DNA from: KBS-96 sp963722585
GTDB lineage: Bacteria > Acidobacteriota > Terriglobia > Bryobacterales > Bryobacteraceae
Length of the DNA stretch: 64,000 bases
Assembly: GCA_963722585.1 (NCBI GenBank)
Contig: CAVRNU010000008.1
Span: forward strand, 1-64,000
Direction: 5' to 3'
A model generated the notes under the pieces. That model was not told the DNA's origin and made no database searches. It saw nothing but the letters and a program-made list of their open reading frames with translations. The position numbers and the translations under genes are program-made. Within the stretch, counting starts at the first letter, position 1. Each line of letters begins with the position of its first letter. This document shows, piece after piece, positions 1 through 9,640 of the stretch.

Positions 1-147
1 GTTCTCCGGCACGGTCGGATCGTAAACTTCGAGAAAAGCGTACAAATTCTGTCCGGGGCGAAAGACACGCGTCACGTTCGGCACAATTTTCTGTCCGTTA
101 TCGCCTATCAGTGGGTCTTGCGCCGTAAGCTTCTTGCTGTTCTTTAC
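1..147 (-). pseudogene. Out-of-frame C-terminal continuation of the VWA protein
   Basis: These 49 codons are open to the window edge and read VKNSKKLTAQDPLI..., ending at the edge with ...LEVYDPTVPEN. This is the kind of C-terminal domain normally fused to acidobacterial VWA proteins. It overlaps the stop of the 144-1946 frame and needs one extra base after GCAGC to join it. The gene continues beyond position 1. Confidence 0.6.
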
Positions 148-1946
148 GCTGCGAGCTGCTCTTTTACGGGCTGGATCTGGTTGCTCAGCACTAGCGAGCT
201 CAATCGTAGCGTTTTCGCGCTGTCTAACTCCGGGACGATGAACGGCGTCTGGAACGTGCCTACTTTGCCCTCGCCATTCTCCCGCGCTACAAACTTCAGC
301 GTGTATTTGCCCGGTGGCAGCGTAAGTCCGGTGTCATATTCGATCTGCTTGTGACTAACCTCGCCTGCGATGTCCTCATTCACCTTCAGCGGAATTATGT
401 CGCGAACCTGGTCGGCGGCCCGGTTCTTCGCGTCCCGCACTTGCGCGATGAAATCGAGCGCTGTGGCACGCTTGGTTCCTTTTCCCTTGAACGAAAGCGC
501 CGAACCCGGAATCCTCACCGTGAGGGGCACAAAATACTTGTTCTTTTCGAGGCGGAAATAATCCACCTCAACCGCCAGCGGCAGATCGGTCACCGGATTC
601 TCGCTTTCGAGCGCCGTCTGCAACTGCGTCTCCTTATCGCTATCGTGCATCTTGCCAAACGGCACCGGAGCGAAGTATCCTTTGCGGTAATCGAGTTTCG
701 CCCTAAGGGTGGCTCTGCCGGGCGCGAGCTTCACTTGAATCCGGCGATACTTTCCGTCCTGAGCCTGATTCGAGCTTTCGTAGGCCAGAATGTAGTAGCT
801 GTTGATGTCTTGCTGGACCTCGCGGAGCCCGTCCACCAGGTCGTTGTCGTCCAACAACGCCTTGCCTCCCGTATCCGCCGCCAACGTATAAAGCGTCTCC
901 TGTGAATCCTGGAAGGTGTCCTTCAAGCTGCGCTGTCCCGCTCCGCTGTAGAGATTGTTGCCCACGGCTCCCGCCTGCGTCGCATCGCCGCCTGGTATCT
1001 GCGCCACAAGGCCGCGCGCGTCTATGGGAAAGAACGCCACATTCGCTTTCACGGCCGCATTCACCGTGGCTTCTAATTGTGACTGATTATCCACGCCGGT
1101 CTTGTTCACGCCGCTCGAAACATAAACCAAGGCTTTCTTCTCCGGATATTGCATTAGCTTCTGCGCCGCTTCCTGCAAGGCCGCCAGCTTCCGGTCCGTA
1201 TTAAAAATATTGAACTCCGTGTCGTCCGGCGTGAACATGCCGCTTGTGTCCTGCGCGTCCGGGCCCGTATCGGCCAAAGACACCAAATCCGACGCTTCTC
1301 CAATATGGAAGCTATGTATGTCCTGTGTCAGTAAATCCCGGTCGGAAGTAAAATCCTGGATGGTTTTTAGCTCGCTGCCAAAAACCATGATCGAAACCAT
1401 GTCGCTCGCCGTCATCTGCTTCGCCAGAAATTTCAATGCCGCGTCGCGGGAGCGAATCTGCTCGGGGATATCCATCGACGAGAAATCGAACAACATCACA
1501 ATCAGCCGCCGGTCCTGATACTTCGAGAGCATCTCGTTGTTAAACGGGCTTTGGCTTGCCGGCTGCGCTGGCGTTTCGCTGGGCTGTTGGGCGGGGCGCT
1601 GCGCAAACTGTGTTTCGGGAGTCAACGGCGGCAGCGGATTTGTTCCTAATCGTTGAAATTCGCACGCCTGGAGCTTCTGTAATTTGCCGTCCTCGTAAAG
1701 CTCAAAATCATCTTTGGTCAAGTTCTCGATTGGCTTGCCGTTGCGGTCCGTCACCGAAACGTTGACAATTACCTGGCTCATTGTTACCGAGAACGTGGCA
1801 CGGCCGCGAGTGCGAACCCTTCCCTGCGCATCGGGCGGAGGCGCGGGAGGCGGAGGAATGCCGTTTAATTGTGCAAAAACAGGCTGTCCCGCTAGCATCA
1901 CCGAAATGATGGCAGCGCCAATTCTCGATGCACGTCCTGGCCTCAT
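144..1946 (-). CDS. VWA-domain protein of the acidobacterial type (frameshifted near its 3' end)
   Basis: Secreted protein of 600 residues with an N-terminal signal peptide, a proline-rich stretch at about residues 30-40, and a von Willebrand A domain from about residue 140. The MIDAS-like motif is DFSSM. The start ATG lies 2 bases after the stop of the upstream receptor gene, so the two are probably translationally coupled. The frame ends after EQLAA, but the family's usual C-terminal tail follows directly in another frame down to position 1, so the true protein is longer and the gene is frameshifted or carries a one-base sequencing error. VWA proteins of this type accompany Oar-like receptors in Acidobacteria. 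Their role is not established; matrix or ligand binding is inferred. Confidence 0.85.
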   Translation of the reverse strand: MRPGRASRIGAAIISVMLAGQPVFAQLNGIPPPPAPPPDAQGRVRTRGRATFSVTMSQVIVNVSVTDRNGKPIENLTKDDFELYEDGKLQKLQACEFQRLGTNPLPPLTPETQFAQRPAQQPSETPAQPASQSPFNNEMLSKYQDRRLIVMLFDFSSMDIPEQIRSRDAALKFLAKQMTASDMVSIMVFGSELKTIQDFTSDRDLLTQDIHSFHIGEASDLVSLADTGPDAQDTSGMFTPDDTEFNIFNTDRKLAALQEAAQKLMQYPEKKALVYVSSGVNKTGVDNQSQLEATVNAAVKANVAFFPIDARGLVAQIPGGDATQAGAVGNNLYSGAGQRSLKDTFQDSQETLYTLAADTGGKALLDDNDLVDGLREVQQDINSYYILAYESSNQAQDGKYRRIQVKLAPGRATLRAKLDYRKGYFAPVPFGKMHDSDKETQLQTALESENPVTDLPLAVEVDYFRLEKNKYFVPLTVRIPGSALSFKGKGTKRATALDFIAQVRDAKNRAADQVRDIIPLKVNEDIAGEVSHKQIEYDTGLTLPPGKYTLKFVARENGEGKVGTFQTPFIVPELDSAKTLRLSSLVLSNQIQPVKEQLAA

Positions 1947-1948
1947 AT

Positions 1949-4900
1949 CTAGAATCTGAATCGCACTACGGCGTCCAGTTGCCGCATCGTGCCCGCCGCC
2001 GTCGCAAGTCCGTAGTTGGTGGCGTTCACAACGGTATTGACGCTCGAGTAATTCACGTTGTTCAGCACATTGTTGCCTTCAATCCGGAACTCCAGCCGCC
2101 GCCGCGTTTCGCCGAACTGGAACGACCGGCCGAATGTGGCGTTAAGCGAAAAGAGGCCCGGCCCAGGTATCGTGTAGCGCCCCGCGTTGCCGTACTGTCC
2201 GGCAGGCGGCACGGTGAAGGCGTTTAGACTGAAAAAGCCGCTGCTCGAGTCTATGCTCTCGCCCGTCGCTTCAGCCCGTCCGCTTCCCACATTACCGCTT
2301 CCCGCTATGTTGGTTTGGTTGCCTAGGACGGTTGCGGTAAGCGGCGTGCCCGTCTCGGCCGTGATGCCGCCGCTGACCGACCAATTCTTCAAAAGCTTCG
2401 CCATCAGGGCGTCTTCATGCTCCCGGAAGTGCGAAGTGAAAATAAAAGTCATGTCGAACACCTGGCCGCGATTGAACGCGGACAACCCCCGCTCGGCCTC
2501 AATATCCTGGTAATTCTGCACCACCGTTCCGGCGCCCGGTCCCGCGAAACTCGACGCATCGTCGATCGATTTCGACCACGTGTACGTCGCCCGGAACGAA
2601 ATGCCGTGATTGAAGCGCTGCGCCAGCCGCAGCAGCATTGCGTTGTAACTCGAATTCCCTACCGGCGTGTCATAGGTAAACGTAGTCGCATTCGCGATCG
2701 GCAGCCGGTTTTCGGAATTGAGCGGACTGCCTGGCGGCGCGCTGTTGGGCGAAAGAAACACGTCCAGGTCCGTGCCTTTCGTTCCCACATACGTTCCCTC
2801 CACAAACATTCCGTGCACTAATTCATGTTGAATGGAAAACGTCCACGTCTGGGCATACGGCGTGTGATAGTCGCGGTTGATCGCGTATGTGTTTAGTAAA
2901 TTCTTACCCGGAACGGCGCCAAGAAATCCATCCGCCACGGTCAGTGGGTCGGCGATGTTCGAAACTACAGTATTTGAGACCGCAAACGGCGGCTGCTGCG
3001 CCATCTGTAGCGGAAAGTTGTAATACGCCTGCCCGTTGTAGTAAATTCCATATCCAGCCCGCACTACGGTCGAGCGCTTGATGCCCGGTACCCTCCACGC
3101 GATCCCTACTCGAGGACCAAAGTTGTTGTAATCCGAATTGATAAGACTCGGTGGAAACGCGCCCGTATAAGGGCCCAGCGACGATTGCGGAGTTACTAAG
3201 CTAACTGCCGTATATCCCGGAGCAATGTCCAGATTGGTCAAAAGACCATATTTCTCGGTGAACGGCTGGAAATACTCATAACGCGTACCGAAAAGCAACG
3301 TCAAACGCGAGTTAATGCGCCAGTCGTCCTGAATATACCCGCTCAATACGTTCTCGTTGAAGTAGAAACTTCTGTTGCCGTAGGTGATCGTCGCCGCTTC
3401 CGGTAACCCAAGTAAGTAATCAGCAAAATCGAACCCGGTTCCCGCCACTGGCTGCCCGTTGTGCCCAATCTCGCTCGTTAGCGTTCCCGAAAACGTGTAC
3501 GTTCCACGCCCGTTCTGATCCGTTTGGGTCGACAGATCGTTGCGCTGGTATTGGGCACCGAACATGATGGTGTGCGATCCGCGGCTCAGCACCGCGCCGT
3601 CCAGCACCGTCTGGCTCTGGTTCCGAGTCAACGTGTACGACGAGTCCGTCAACGATCCAAAATTCGTAAAGTTCAGATTCGGCGGCCCGTAACTCAGTGG
3701 ATTCGTAGACGTGCCCAAAATCCCCAGATCCGCCGCCACGTTCTGTCCATTAGCAAAGAAAGGCAGCGTCTCGTTTCGGTTGCGATTGAAGGTGAACGTC
3801 AAAGTATTGATCGACGTCGGCGTTACATTATGAGTCCACGCCAAGCTCGTGCGAAGACCTGATCCTGTTAAGGCGTCCGCAAATCCGAAGGCTTGCGGAG
3901 TTTGGCTGTTGCGGTCCTGAACGTTCAACTGATACGAAAGGCGATCCTTCTCGCTGACGTTCCTCTGAATTCGAAACCCAAGATTATCCGTATTCTGCGC
4001 CGATGAGACTAAGTACTGATAGTTATTCACTACGCCCGGTTGGTTCGGCAGTGGGAAGTAGGAAAGCAGCTTCAATGAAATCGGGCTCAACATCGACGTC
4101 GGAATAATATTGCCCGGAAACGCCTGGTGCGTGGTCGGATCGAAAATTTGAGCCGTCGTGCCCGTCGACGTGATGCTGTCCGAAAAATTTCCGGTGCGCT
4201 CTAAATCGGTGGGGACCGTCTCGGTAAACGTGTTCGGATTGCGGTTTCTCGTCCCGAAATAACTTATAAAGAAGAATGTCGAAGGGTCCTTCAGCAGCCC
4301 GGGGATCATAAGCGGCCCGCCCACCACTCCGCTGAAGCGGCTTTGCGCGTACGCCGGCTGAGTCACGCTTTGACCCGTTACTGAAAAAGACTTCGCATCG
4401 ACCGCCGAATTTCCCAACTGCATGGAAAGCATGCCGTGTATCTGGTTCGGCTGACGCCGGTTGCCGAACGCACCGGCTCGAAACCCGCCCGGGCCTCCCT
4501 GCCGGTTTCGTGGGCCGCCGCCACCTCCGCCACCGAAACCGCGTCCACCGCCTCCACCAAATCCGCCGCCTCCACCTCCACCGCCAAACCCGCCACCGCC
4601 GAATCCGCCACCTCCACCCCCTGCTGGCCCGAATCCACCGCCTCCGCCCGGGCCATTTGCGCCATTTCCGTTACCCGTGCCATTACTCGGGTTTGCGTTC
4701 TCCGTGAATCCGCTTGCTGCGCCGTTTATGCCGCTTCCCGATTGCGCTGCCGACATACCTTGAGCCGGACCGAACCCGCCGCCAGGGATGCCGAAGCCGT
4801 TGGTATCGGGCGCGGCATTCTGAGCCATGCCTTGGCTCAGGCTTCCCGACACGAGAAACGATTCGTTTCCTCCGCCCTGCGAGCTGAACTGCGCCGGGGT

Positions 4901-5362
4901 TTCACCATTTAGCGCGTTCTGCAACTCCGCTTGCGCCGAAATTCCGGCGGGTCCACCGGCGTTCTGCAGGTTAGGACCAAGCGCCAGCTCGCCGCCGTTC
5001 TGTCTTTGGGCGAACTGCCTCAGCCTCGCCGCGAGCGGCGATTCCGCCAGCTTTAATTGCAGGTTCACGGGCGAGCCCGGCGCGAGCCTCACGACCTGCT
5101 TCAGCGGATCGAAGCCGAACATATTGACTTCCACAGTCCATTCACCGGTTGGAACGGAAATGAAGAAATGGCCGTCGGCATCGGTTACGGTCGAGTAATG
5201 CTGTCCATCCTGGCTGACCGTCACTGTGGCGCCCGGAATAGGCTGATTTCCCACGCGGATATTTCCGCTCTGCGCGGACAAAATACCCGTGCCGGCGCAC
5301 AACCATAAGAAAATAGCAGCGATTCGAACCACAGAAACGGGTGCGCCTTTCGAGCGTTCCAC
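1949..5362 (-). CDS. Oar-like TonB-dependent receptor with carboxypeptidase-regulatory-like N-terminus
   Basis: Outer-membrane protein of 1137 residues. A signal peptide (to about residue 30) is followed by a carboxypeptidase-regulatory-like beta-sandwich (GNQPIPGATVTVSQDG, about 35-110). A linker follows that is very rich in Gly and Asn (about 220-300, with long runs of GGGG). The rest is a large beta-barrel ending in the typical C-terminal pattern VVRFRF. Acidobacteria have many such receptors, probably for import of oligomers such as glycans or peptides; no substrate can be deduced. The start is a GTG preceded by GAGGG. It is the first gene of a two-gene unit with the VWA protein downstream. 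The Gly-rich linker is unusually long. Confidence 0.88.
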   Translation of the reverse strand: MERSKGAPVSVVRIAAIFLWLCAGTGILSAQSGNIRVGNQPIPGATVTVSQDGQHYSTVTDADGHFFISVPTGEWTVEVNMFGFDPLKQVVRLAPGSPVNLQLKLAESPLAARLRQFAQRQNGGELALGPNLQNAGGPAGISAQAELQNALNGETPAQFSSQGGGNESFLVSGSLSQGMAQNAAPDTNGFGIPGGGFGPAQGMSAAQSGSGINGAASGFTENANPSNGTGNGNGANGPGGGGGFGPAGGGGGGFGGGGFGGGGGGGGFGGGGGRGFGGGGGGGPRNRQGGPGGFRAGAFGNRRQPNQIHGMLSMQLGNSAVDAKSFSVTGQSVTQPAYAQSRFSGVVGGPLMIPGLLKDPSTFFFISYFGTRNRNPNTFTETVPTDLERTGNFSDSITSTGTTAQIFDPTTHQAFPGNIIPTSMLSPISLKLLSYFPLPNQPGVVNNYQYLVSSAQNTDNLGFRIQRNVSEKDRLSYQLNVQDRNSQTPQAFGFADALTGSGLRTSLAWTHNVTPTSINTLTFTFNRNRNETLPFFANGQNVAADLGILGTSTNPLSYGPPNLNFTNFGSLTDSSYTLTRNQSQTVLDGAVLSRGSHTIMFGAQYQRNDLSTQTDQNGRGTYTFSGTLTSEIGHNGQPVAGTGFDFADYLLGLPEAATITYGNRSFYFNENVLSGYIQDDWRINSRLTLLFGTRYEYFQPFTEKYGLLTNLDIAPGYTAVSLVTPQSSLGPYTGAFPPSLINSDYNNFGPRVGIAWRVPGIKRSTVVRAGYGIYYNGQAYYNFPLQMAQQPPFAVSNTVVSNIADPLTVADGFLGAVPGKNLLNTYAINRDYHTPYAQTWTFSIQHELVHGMFVEGTYVGTKGTDLDVFLSPNSAPPGSPLNSENRLPIANATTFTYDTPVGNSSYNAMLLRLAQRFNHGISFRATYTWSKSIDDASSFAGPGAGTVVQNYQDIEAERGLSAFNRGQVFDMTFIFTSHFREHEDALMAKLLKNWSVSGGITAETGTPLTATVLGNQTNIAGSGNVGSGRAEATGESIDSSSGFFSLNAFTVPPAGQYGNAGRYTIPGPGLFSLNATFGRSFQFGETRRRLEFRIEGNNVLNNVNYSSVNTVVNATNYGLATAAGTMRQLDAVVRFRF

Positions 5363-5467
5363 TGAAATTCTATCCCTCTTTCACAATGACCGACTTCAAG
5401 AGAAAACGCGGGCGAAAGTGGTACTCATTCCACCGGGAATAGTCGTTGATCGTAATTTTTTGTCCGG

Positions 5468-5542
5468 TTATCCCTGCGTGATGGCGATCAGCGCCGTCAC
5501 CACCAGAACCATGTAACATACCGCGATAACAATGCCCTTCAT
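5468..5542 (-). CDS. 24-residue hydrophobic peptide
   Basis: A short reading frame encodes a 24-residue peptide that is almost entirely a membrane segment (starts MKGIVIAV, ends IAITQG). A GAGG ribosome site lies about 6 bases before the ATG. It sits upstream of the receptor gene on the same strand, about 105 bases away. No family is recognised. It could be a small membrane protein or a leader peptide; only length, hydrophobicity and ribosome site support it. Confidence 0.4.
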   Translation of the reverse strand: MKGIVIAVCYMVLVVTALIAITQG

Positions 5543-5676
5543 AAGTGACCTCGTCAAATTTCCTCTATTCCTCAGACGAGCGAAAGTCTTCCAAAGTGCC
5601 GCCTACGCCGTAAGGATTTGTCCAAAAGAGAAAGATAACCCGAACAAAAGGCTTGGTTTGGTAGTGTGGAAGGCGA

Positions 5677-6174
5677 ATGGCCCTCGACCTGGCAGCTCTA
5701 AAAGAGGAAGTTCTGTCGCAACTGGCCCACGAGGATTTTGCGATCTTTTATACCGATTCCGGTTTCGAGGGGCTTAACGTCGTCTACTGGGACGCCAAAC
5801 GCCGTCCTGCCTTTGCGGAGTTCCTCAAAACAGCAGAGAAGTCCGGCTCGAAGCTCGTCGTCTTTTACGAGCGCCTTTTCTCCCAGGTCTCGATTGACGA
5901 AACCCTCGAGCGCCTCGAAAGCTCCGAGTTGAGCCGTGAAGAAAAGCGCAGCTACGAGTCGCGGTTGAAAGAGCTTCAAAAATTCGAAGGTTTCAGCTGC
6001 GAGCTCGATATTTCGTTCGAATACGGCCACCACGTCTACGTCTATCAGGCGCGCACCGATTGGTTCGAGGAGTTTGAAGATATTTTCGCCGATGTTGCTG
6101 TCGGCGACAGCGACCTGTACGATGACGAAGACGAAGAGGACGGCCCGATTTCCGGCTACTTCTCTCGAAATTGA
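5677..6174 (+). CDS. Conserved hypothetical protein coupled to recJ
   Basis: A protein of 165 residues with no signal peptide or membrane segment, a helical charged middle (about 75-110) and a strongly acidic tail (DLYDDEDEEDG). The ribosome site GGAAGG precedes the ATG. Its stop overlaps the start of recJ (TGATG), which suggests coupled translation. I do not recognise the family. A cytosolic role linked to recJ is only inferred from the overlap. Confidence 0.75.
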   Translation: MALDLAALKEEVLSQLAHEDFAIFYTDSGFEGLNVVYWDAKRRPAFAEFLKTAEKSGSKLVVFYERLFSQVSIDETLERLESSELSREEKRSYESRLKELQKFEGFSCELDISFEYGHHVYVYQARTDWFEEFEDIFADVAVGDSDLYDDEDEEDGPISGYFSRN

Positions 6175-7955
6175 TGACCCCGATCGCCTTCGACCGCCGC
6201 GCCCGCCCGGCCGCGCGTTGGATTTCGTCTCAAGCCGACGAGCAGATAATCAAACTCCTCTCTCAAGAACTCGGCATCGGCCCGCTTCTTGCAGGCGTGC
6301 TCGCCGCGCGCGGCTTTCAAACCCGCCACGAGGCAAGCGAGTTCCTCCTGCCATCGCTCGCCGCTCTGCATGACCCCTCATTCATGCTGGACATGGAGAT
6401 CGCTGCCCGCCGCATTTTGAAAGCCGCCTCCTCGCGCGAACCCGTATTGCTCTACGGCGACTACGATGTCGATGGCACATCGTCCATCGTCATGCTGAAA
6501 ACGGCTCTCAGCCTTCTCGGGGCGAACGTAGAATTCCATATTCCCCACCGGCTCAAAGACGGTTATGGAATGAGGAGCGAGGCGATAGAAGAGGCGGCGG
6601 CAAAAGGCGTAAAGCTCGTCATTAGCGTCGATACAGGCATTCGCGCCAACGCTGCTGTGTTACGCGCTCGCGAACTCGGTATCGACGTGATCGTCACCGA
6701 CCATCATCTGCCCGATCGTCAACTCCCGCCCGCTCTGGCCGTCCTCAATCCGAACCGGCCTGGTTGCGCCTACCCTGAAAAAGATCTCTGCGGCGCCGGT
6801 GTCACCTTCAAACTGATTCAGGCTTTGTTTGAGCGAAGCCCCTCGTTCACCGCCGAGCGCCGGACGCGGCTGCTCGACTCATTTCTCAAACTCGCCGCTA
6901 TCGCTACGATTGCCGATATCGTGCCGCTCACCGGAGAGAATCGAATCATCGTTCAGCGCGGCCTGGCAGGCTTGCGCCGAGTCAATAACTCAGGTCTCCG
7001 GGCCTTGCTCGGCGTCTCCGGATTAAGCGCAGGCGTGCCTCCTTCGGCGCACCAAGTTGCGTTCCAAATTGCTCCGCGAATCAATGCCGCCGGACGCATG
7101 GCCAGCGCCCGCGATGTCATCGACCTGTTTCTTACCAATGACGAAGCCCGCGCCCGCGAATTGGCCGAACAGCTTGACACGCTCAACCGCGAGCGGCAGC
7201 AGGCCGAGGCCGAAATCGTCGACTGCATTCTCGCGCGGTGCGAGTCCGCGCCGATCGCCGAAGATTCCGCTGCGCTTGTCTTCGCGGAGCCGGGCTGGCA
7301 TCTCGGCGTGGTGGGAATAGTTGCCAGCCGCTTGGCCGAACGGTTTTCCAGGCCCGTCTTTGTCCTTAGCGATTCAACTGAAGAAGACTGTTTCTCCGGT
7401 TCCGGCCGCGGTATCCCAGGTTTTCACCTGCTCGAAGCGCTCGAAAGCATGCCGGGGCTCTTTGAAAAATTTGGCGGGCACAAGCAGGCCGCCGGCATTA
7501 CCATTAAACGCGAGGCAGTGGACGAATTCCGCTCGCGTCTCCATTCCTTTGCAAGGGCTCGGCTCACACCCGATGACATGCGCCCTCAATTCACCATTGA
7601 TGCCCAAGCCTCATTCGCCGAGTTCAATTACCGCTCCGTCCAAGAGCTCTTTACGCTTGCCCCATTTGGCTTCGGCAACCCCGCACCCATTTTTATGGCT
7701 GCGCAAGCGGAGATCGCCGGACCGCCCCGTCTTCTCTCGAACGGCAAGCATCTGAAAGTACCGTTCCGCCACCAAGGGCGTGTTCTTGTCTTCAACGCGT
7801 GGAATTTCGGCGATCGCCTCCCTCTCTTCGGATCCGGCAAAAAGCTCGACATCCTGTTTACCGTCGAAGATGACCCCGCCTCTCGCGGCCGCGGCTACGA
7901 CGGATGGAGTTTGTCGCTCAAGGACATCAGAACGTGCCCCGTCGAAGGACCGTGA
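6174..7955 (+). CDS. recJ: Single-stranded-DNA-specific exonuclease RecJ
   Basis: RecJ degrades single-stranded DNA 5' to 3' in recombination (RecFOR), mismatch and base-excision repair. The DHH-superfamily metal motifs are clear: LYGDYDVDGTSS (about 90-101), VSVDTG and VTDHHLP (about 165-185). DHHA1 follows with FGGHKQAAG (about 435-445), then the OB-type C-terminal domain. About 593 residues is normal for the family. The ATG overlaps the upstream stop; a TTG one codon earlier is an alternative start. The gene appears intact. Confidence 0.95.
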   Translation: MTPIAFDRRARPAARWISSQADEQIIKLLSQELGIGPLLAGVLAARGFQTRHEASEFLLPSLAALHDPSFMLDMEIAARRILKAASSREPVLLYGDYDVDGTSSIVMLKTALSLLGANVEFHIPHRLKDGYGMRSEAIEEAAAKGVKLVISVDTGIRANAAVLRARELGIDVIVTDHHLPDRQLPPALAVLNPNRPGCAYPEKDLCGAGVTFKLIQALFERSPSFTAERRTRLLDSFLKLAAIATIADIVPLTGENRIIVQRGLAGLRRVNNSGLRALLGVSGLSAGVPPSAHQVAFQIAPRINAAGRMASARDVIDLFLTNDEARARELAEQLDTLNRERQQAEAEIVDCILARCESAPIAEDSAALVFAEPGWHLGVVGIVASRLAERFSRPVFVLSDSTEEDCFSGSGRGIPGFHLLEALESMPGLFEKFGGHKQAAGITIKREAVDEFRSRLHSFARARLTPDDMRPQFTIDAQASFAEFNYRSVQELFTLAPFGFGNPAPIFMAAQAEIAGPPRLLSNGKHLKVPFRHQGRVLVFNAWNFGDRLPLFGSGKKLDILFTVEDDPASRGRGYDGWSLSLKDIRTCPVEGP

Positions 7956-7972
7956 CATTGGACTTTTCAGTC

Positions 7973-8002
7973 TGCCAAGCCAGCTCTCGGGCCGGCTTGG
8001 CA
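7973..8002 (+). terminator. Hairpin after recJ
   Basis: A perfect 9-bp inverted repeat (TGCCAAGCC / GGCTTGGCA) with a 12-base loop starts about 18 bases after the recJ stop. No clean T-tract follows (TTATGTG), so it is a weak or factor-assisted terminator candidate. The rest of 8003-8280 holds no convincing gene. Confidence 0.45.
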
Positions 8003-8284
8003 TTATGTGCGGTTGCCTATTTGAGGAATACGCGATTCGGCCGGCTTCTGTCGGTTCAGTTGGCGGTAAGCCTGTATCACAGTCCGAACTCCTGGAGAGC
8101 ATCTCTGGTGGGGCCTAAGCGTGACAACGTCTCGGAACGATCCAGCGCCTAGGCTCGCCTTTCAATACGCCGAAGGTCCAAGCAAGCCGAATTGCACTGG
8201 CCACAGCAGGTGATTTTCCGCGGGTAATTATGATGGATCACACCCTTTCCGCGTATGAAAGCATGAGTTCCGCTCTTGGCTTGA

Positions 8285-8321
8285 AAACTACAAAATAGTA
8301 GTATCAGTTACGGAATAGTTT
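8285..8321 (+). promoter_or_regulatory. Probable BlaI-type operator/promoter
   Basis: Just before the BlaI-family gene lies an ACTAC-N6-GTAGT dyad (8287-8302). It overlaps a longer AAACTA ... TAGTTT symmetry (8285-8321). BlaI/MecI repressors bind TACA/TGTA-type dyads in their own promoters, so this is a good autoregulation candidate. Assignment rests on symmetry and position. Confidence 0.5.
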
Positions 8322-8328
8322 TTACGGC

Positions 8329-8739
8329 ATGAGACGACCAAAGCTAACCAGGCCGGAACTTCAAATCCTGGAAATCCTGTGGACCCATGGGAAAGCATCC
8401 ATTCGGGAGATTCAAGAAGGGCTTCCAGAGCCTCATCCTGCCAATACCACCATTCAGACTACCGTGTACCGGCTTGAGAGAAAGAAGGCTGTGCGCCGCG
8501 TCCGAAAGATCAGCAATGCGCGCATTTTTGAGCCAACTCTGGCTCGGGATGCGACGCGACATCGACTGCTCGATGAGATTCTGAGCTTCTTCGGAGGACG
8601 ACCTCAACCAATGATGGCGCAGCTCGCCGAGGCTGGGAAGCTCACGCTCGACGACGTTCACGAGCTGGAGAACACGCTCAAGAGACTTGAACTGGCAACA
8701 AGAAGACAGAAAGGACGCGCGAATCGCAATGATCGCTGA
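8329..8739 (+). CDS. BlaI/MecI/CopY-family transcriptional repressor
   Basis: A winged-helix repressor of 136 residues. The N-terminal recognition region (LTRPELQILEILWTHGKASI, then TVYRLERKKAVRRV) is typical of BlaI, and the C-terminal dimer domain contains the usual helical stretch. In this family a partner M56 sensor protease inactivates the repressor. Here the M56 gene overlaps the 3' end (ATG at 8729) but is badly damaged, so the repressor may be permanently active or may respond to another protease. A matching dyad lies in its own promoter. Confidence 0.9.
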   Translation: MRRPKLTRPELQILEILWTHGKASIREIQEGLPEPHPANTTIQTTVYRLERKKAVRRVRKISNARIFEPTLARDATRHRLLDEILSFFGGRPQPMMAQLAEAGKLTLDDVHELENTLKRLELATRRQKGRANRNDR

Positions 8740-9640
8740 AGTCACGAATCATGTGTGGCAATCGACGTTGTTCGCTGTCGCCGTGGCGTTCCTAACTATC
8801 GCCTTCCTCAAGAATCGGGCCCAGATTCGCTATTGCTTATAGTTAAGCGCCTCGTTCAAGTTCCTAATTCCGTTCTCTTTGCTGATGAGCCTCGGCAGCC
8901 GGCTGGAATGCATCCCGACGGCGAAGAAGATCGCGGCACCGACTGTTCCGCTCACGGTGGGGCAGGTCCCCACGCCGATTCAATTCGAGGCGGTAATCGC
9001 CCATGAATTGTGCCACATCCGCCGCCGCGACAATCTCTTTGCCGCGATCCACATGCTAATCGAAGCGCTCTTCTGGTTCGATCCATTATTGTGGTGGGTC
9101 GGAGCGCGCTTAGTCGAAGAGCGCGAGCGCGCTTGCGACGAAGAAGTACTCCAGCTCGGCAACGCACCGCAAATCTACGCTGAGAGCATTCTAAAAACCT
9201 GCCAGTTCTACCTTGAATCGCCTCTCGCCTGCGTATCCGGGGTGACCGGCTCCGATCTTAAGAAGCGCATCGTCGGCGGCATCATGATGCAAAGCGCCGC
9301 GCAGAAACTGAACTTGAACAAAACTCTTGCTCGCCAGTGCTGTCACATTAGCCATCGCCCTACACATCGCCATCGGCCTACTCAAGGCGACGCCACACCC
9401 GTGCCCAATCATACGCATCCGCCGGACCCCACCCAACATTCGAAGTGGCCTCTATCAAACCAGACAGATCCAACAACCGGGGAATGTGGATCGAAGGCCA
9501 GCACGGGAGGTTTTGGACGCACGGCATCACCGTAAAAGGCCTCATCCAAAACGCCTTCGAGCTTCACGATTTTCAGATCTCCGAAGGACCAAGCTGGATC
9601 AACTCGGAAAAGTATGACATTGACGCAAAGCCGCCGGAGG
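8729..9640 (+). pseudogene. M56 (BlaR1-type) sensor protease fused to TIGR03435, degraded
   Basis: The frame starts inside the 3' end of the BlaI gene and reads MIAEVTNHVWQSTLFAV, the usual M56 N-terminus. It stops at a TAG (8839-8841) where relatives have Trp, then continues in the same frame as LSASFKFLIPFSLLMSLGS. About 100 residues appear to be deleted before the zinc motif HELCHIRRRDN (near 9003). After LNLNKTL the frame must shift to keep the last membrane segment (VTLAIALHIAIGLLKAT). It must shift again at 9439 to enter the TIGR03435 start (FEVASIKPDRS). TIGR03435 breaks off near 9640. One nonsense codon, one deletion, two frameshifts and a lost 3' end make it a pseudogene. Confidence 0.8.

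Noticed and set aside
4500..4640. Tandem DNA repeat in the receptor gene
   Set aside because: The apparent repetition is codon-level Gly bias in a coding linker, without an exact repeat unit.
4461..4763. Proline-rich plus-strand ORF opposite the receptor
   Set aside because: It is the complement of the Gly-rich linker and has no ribosome site.
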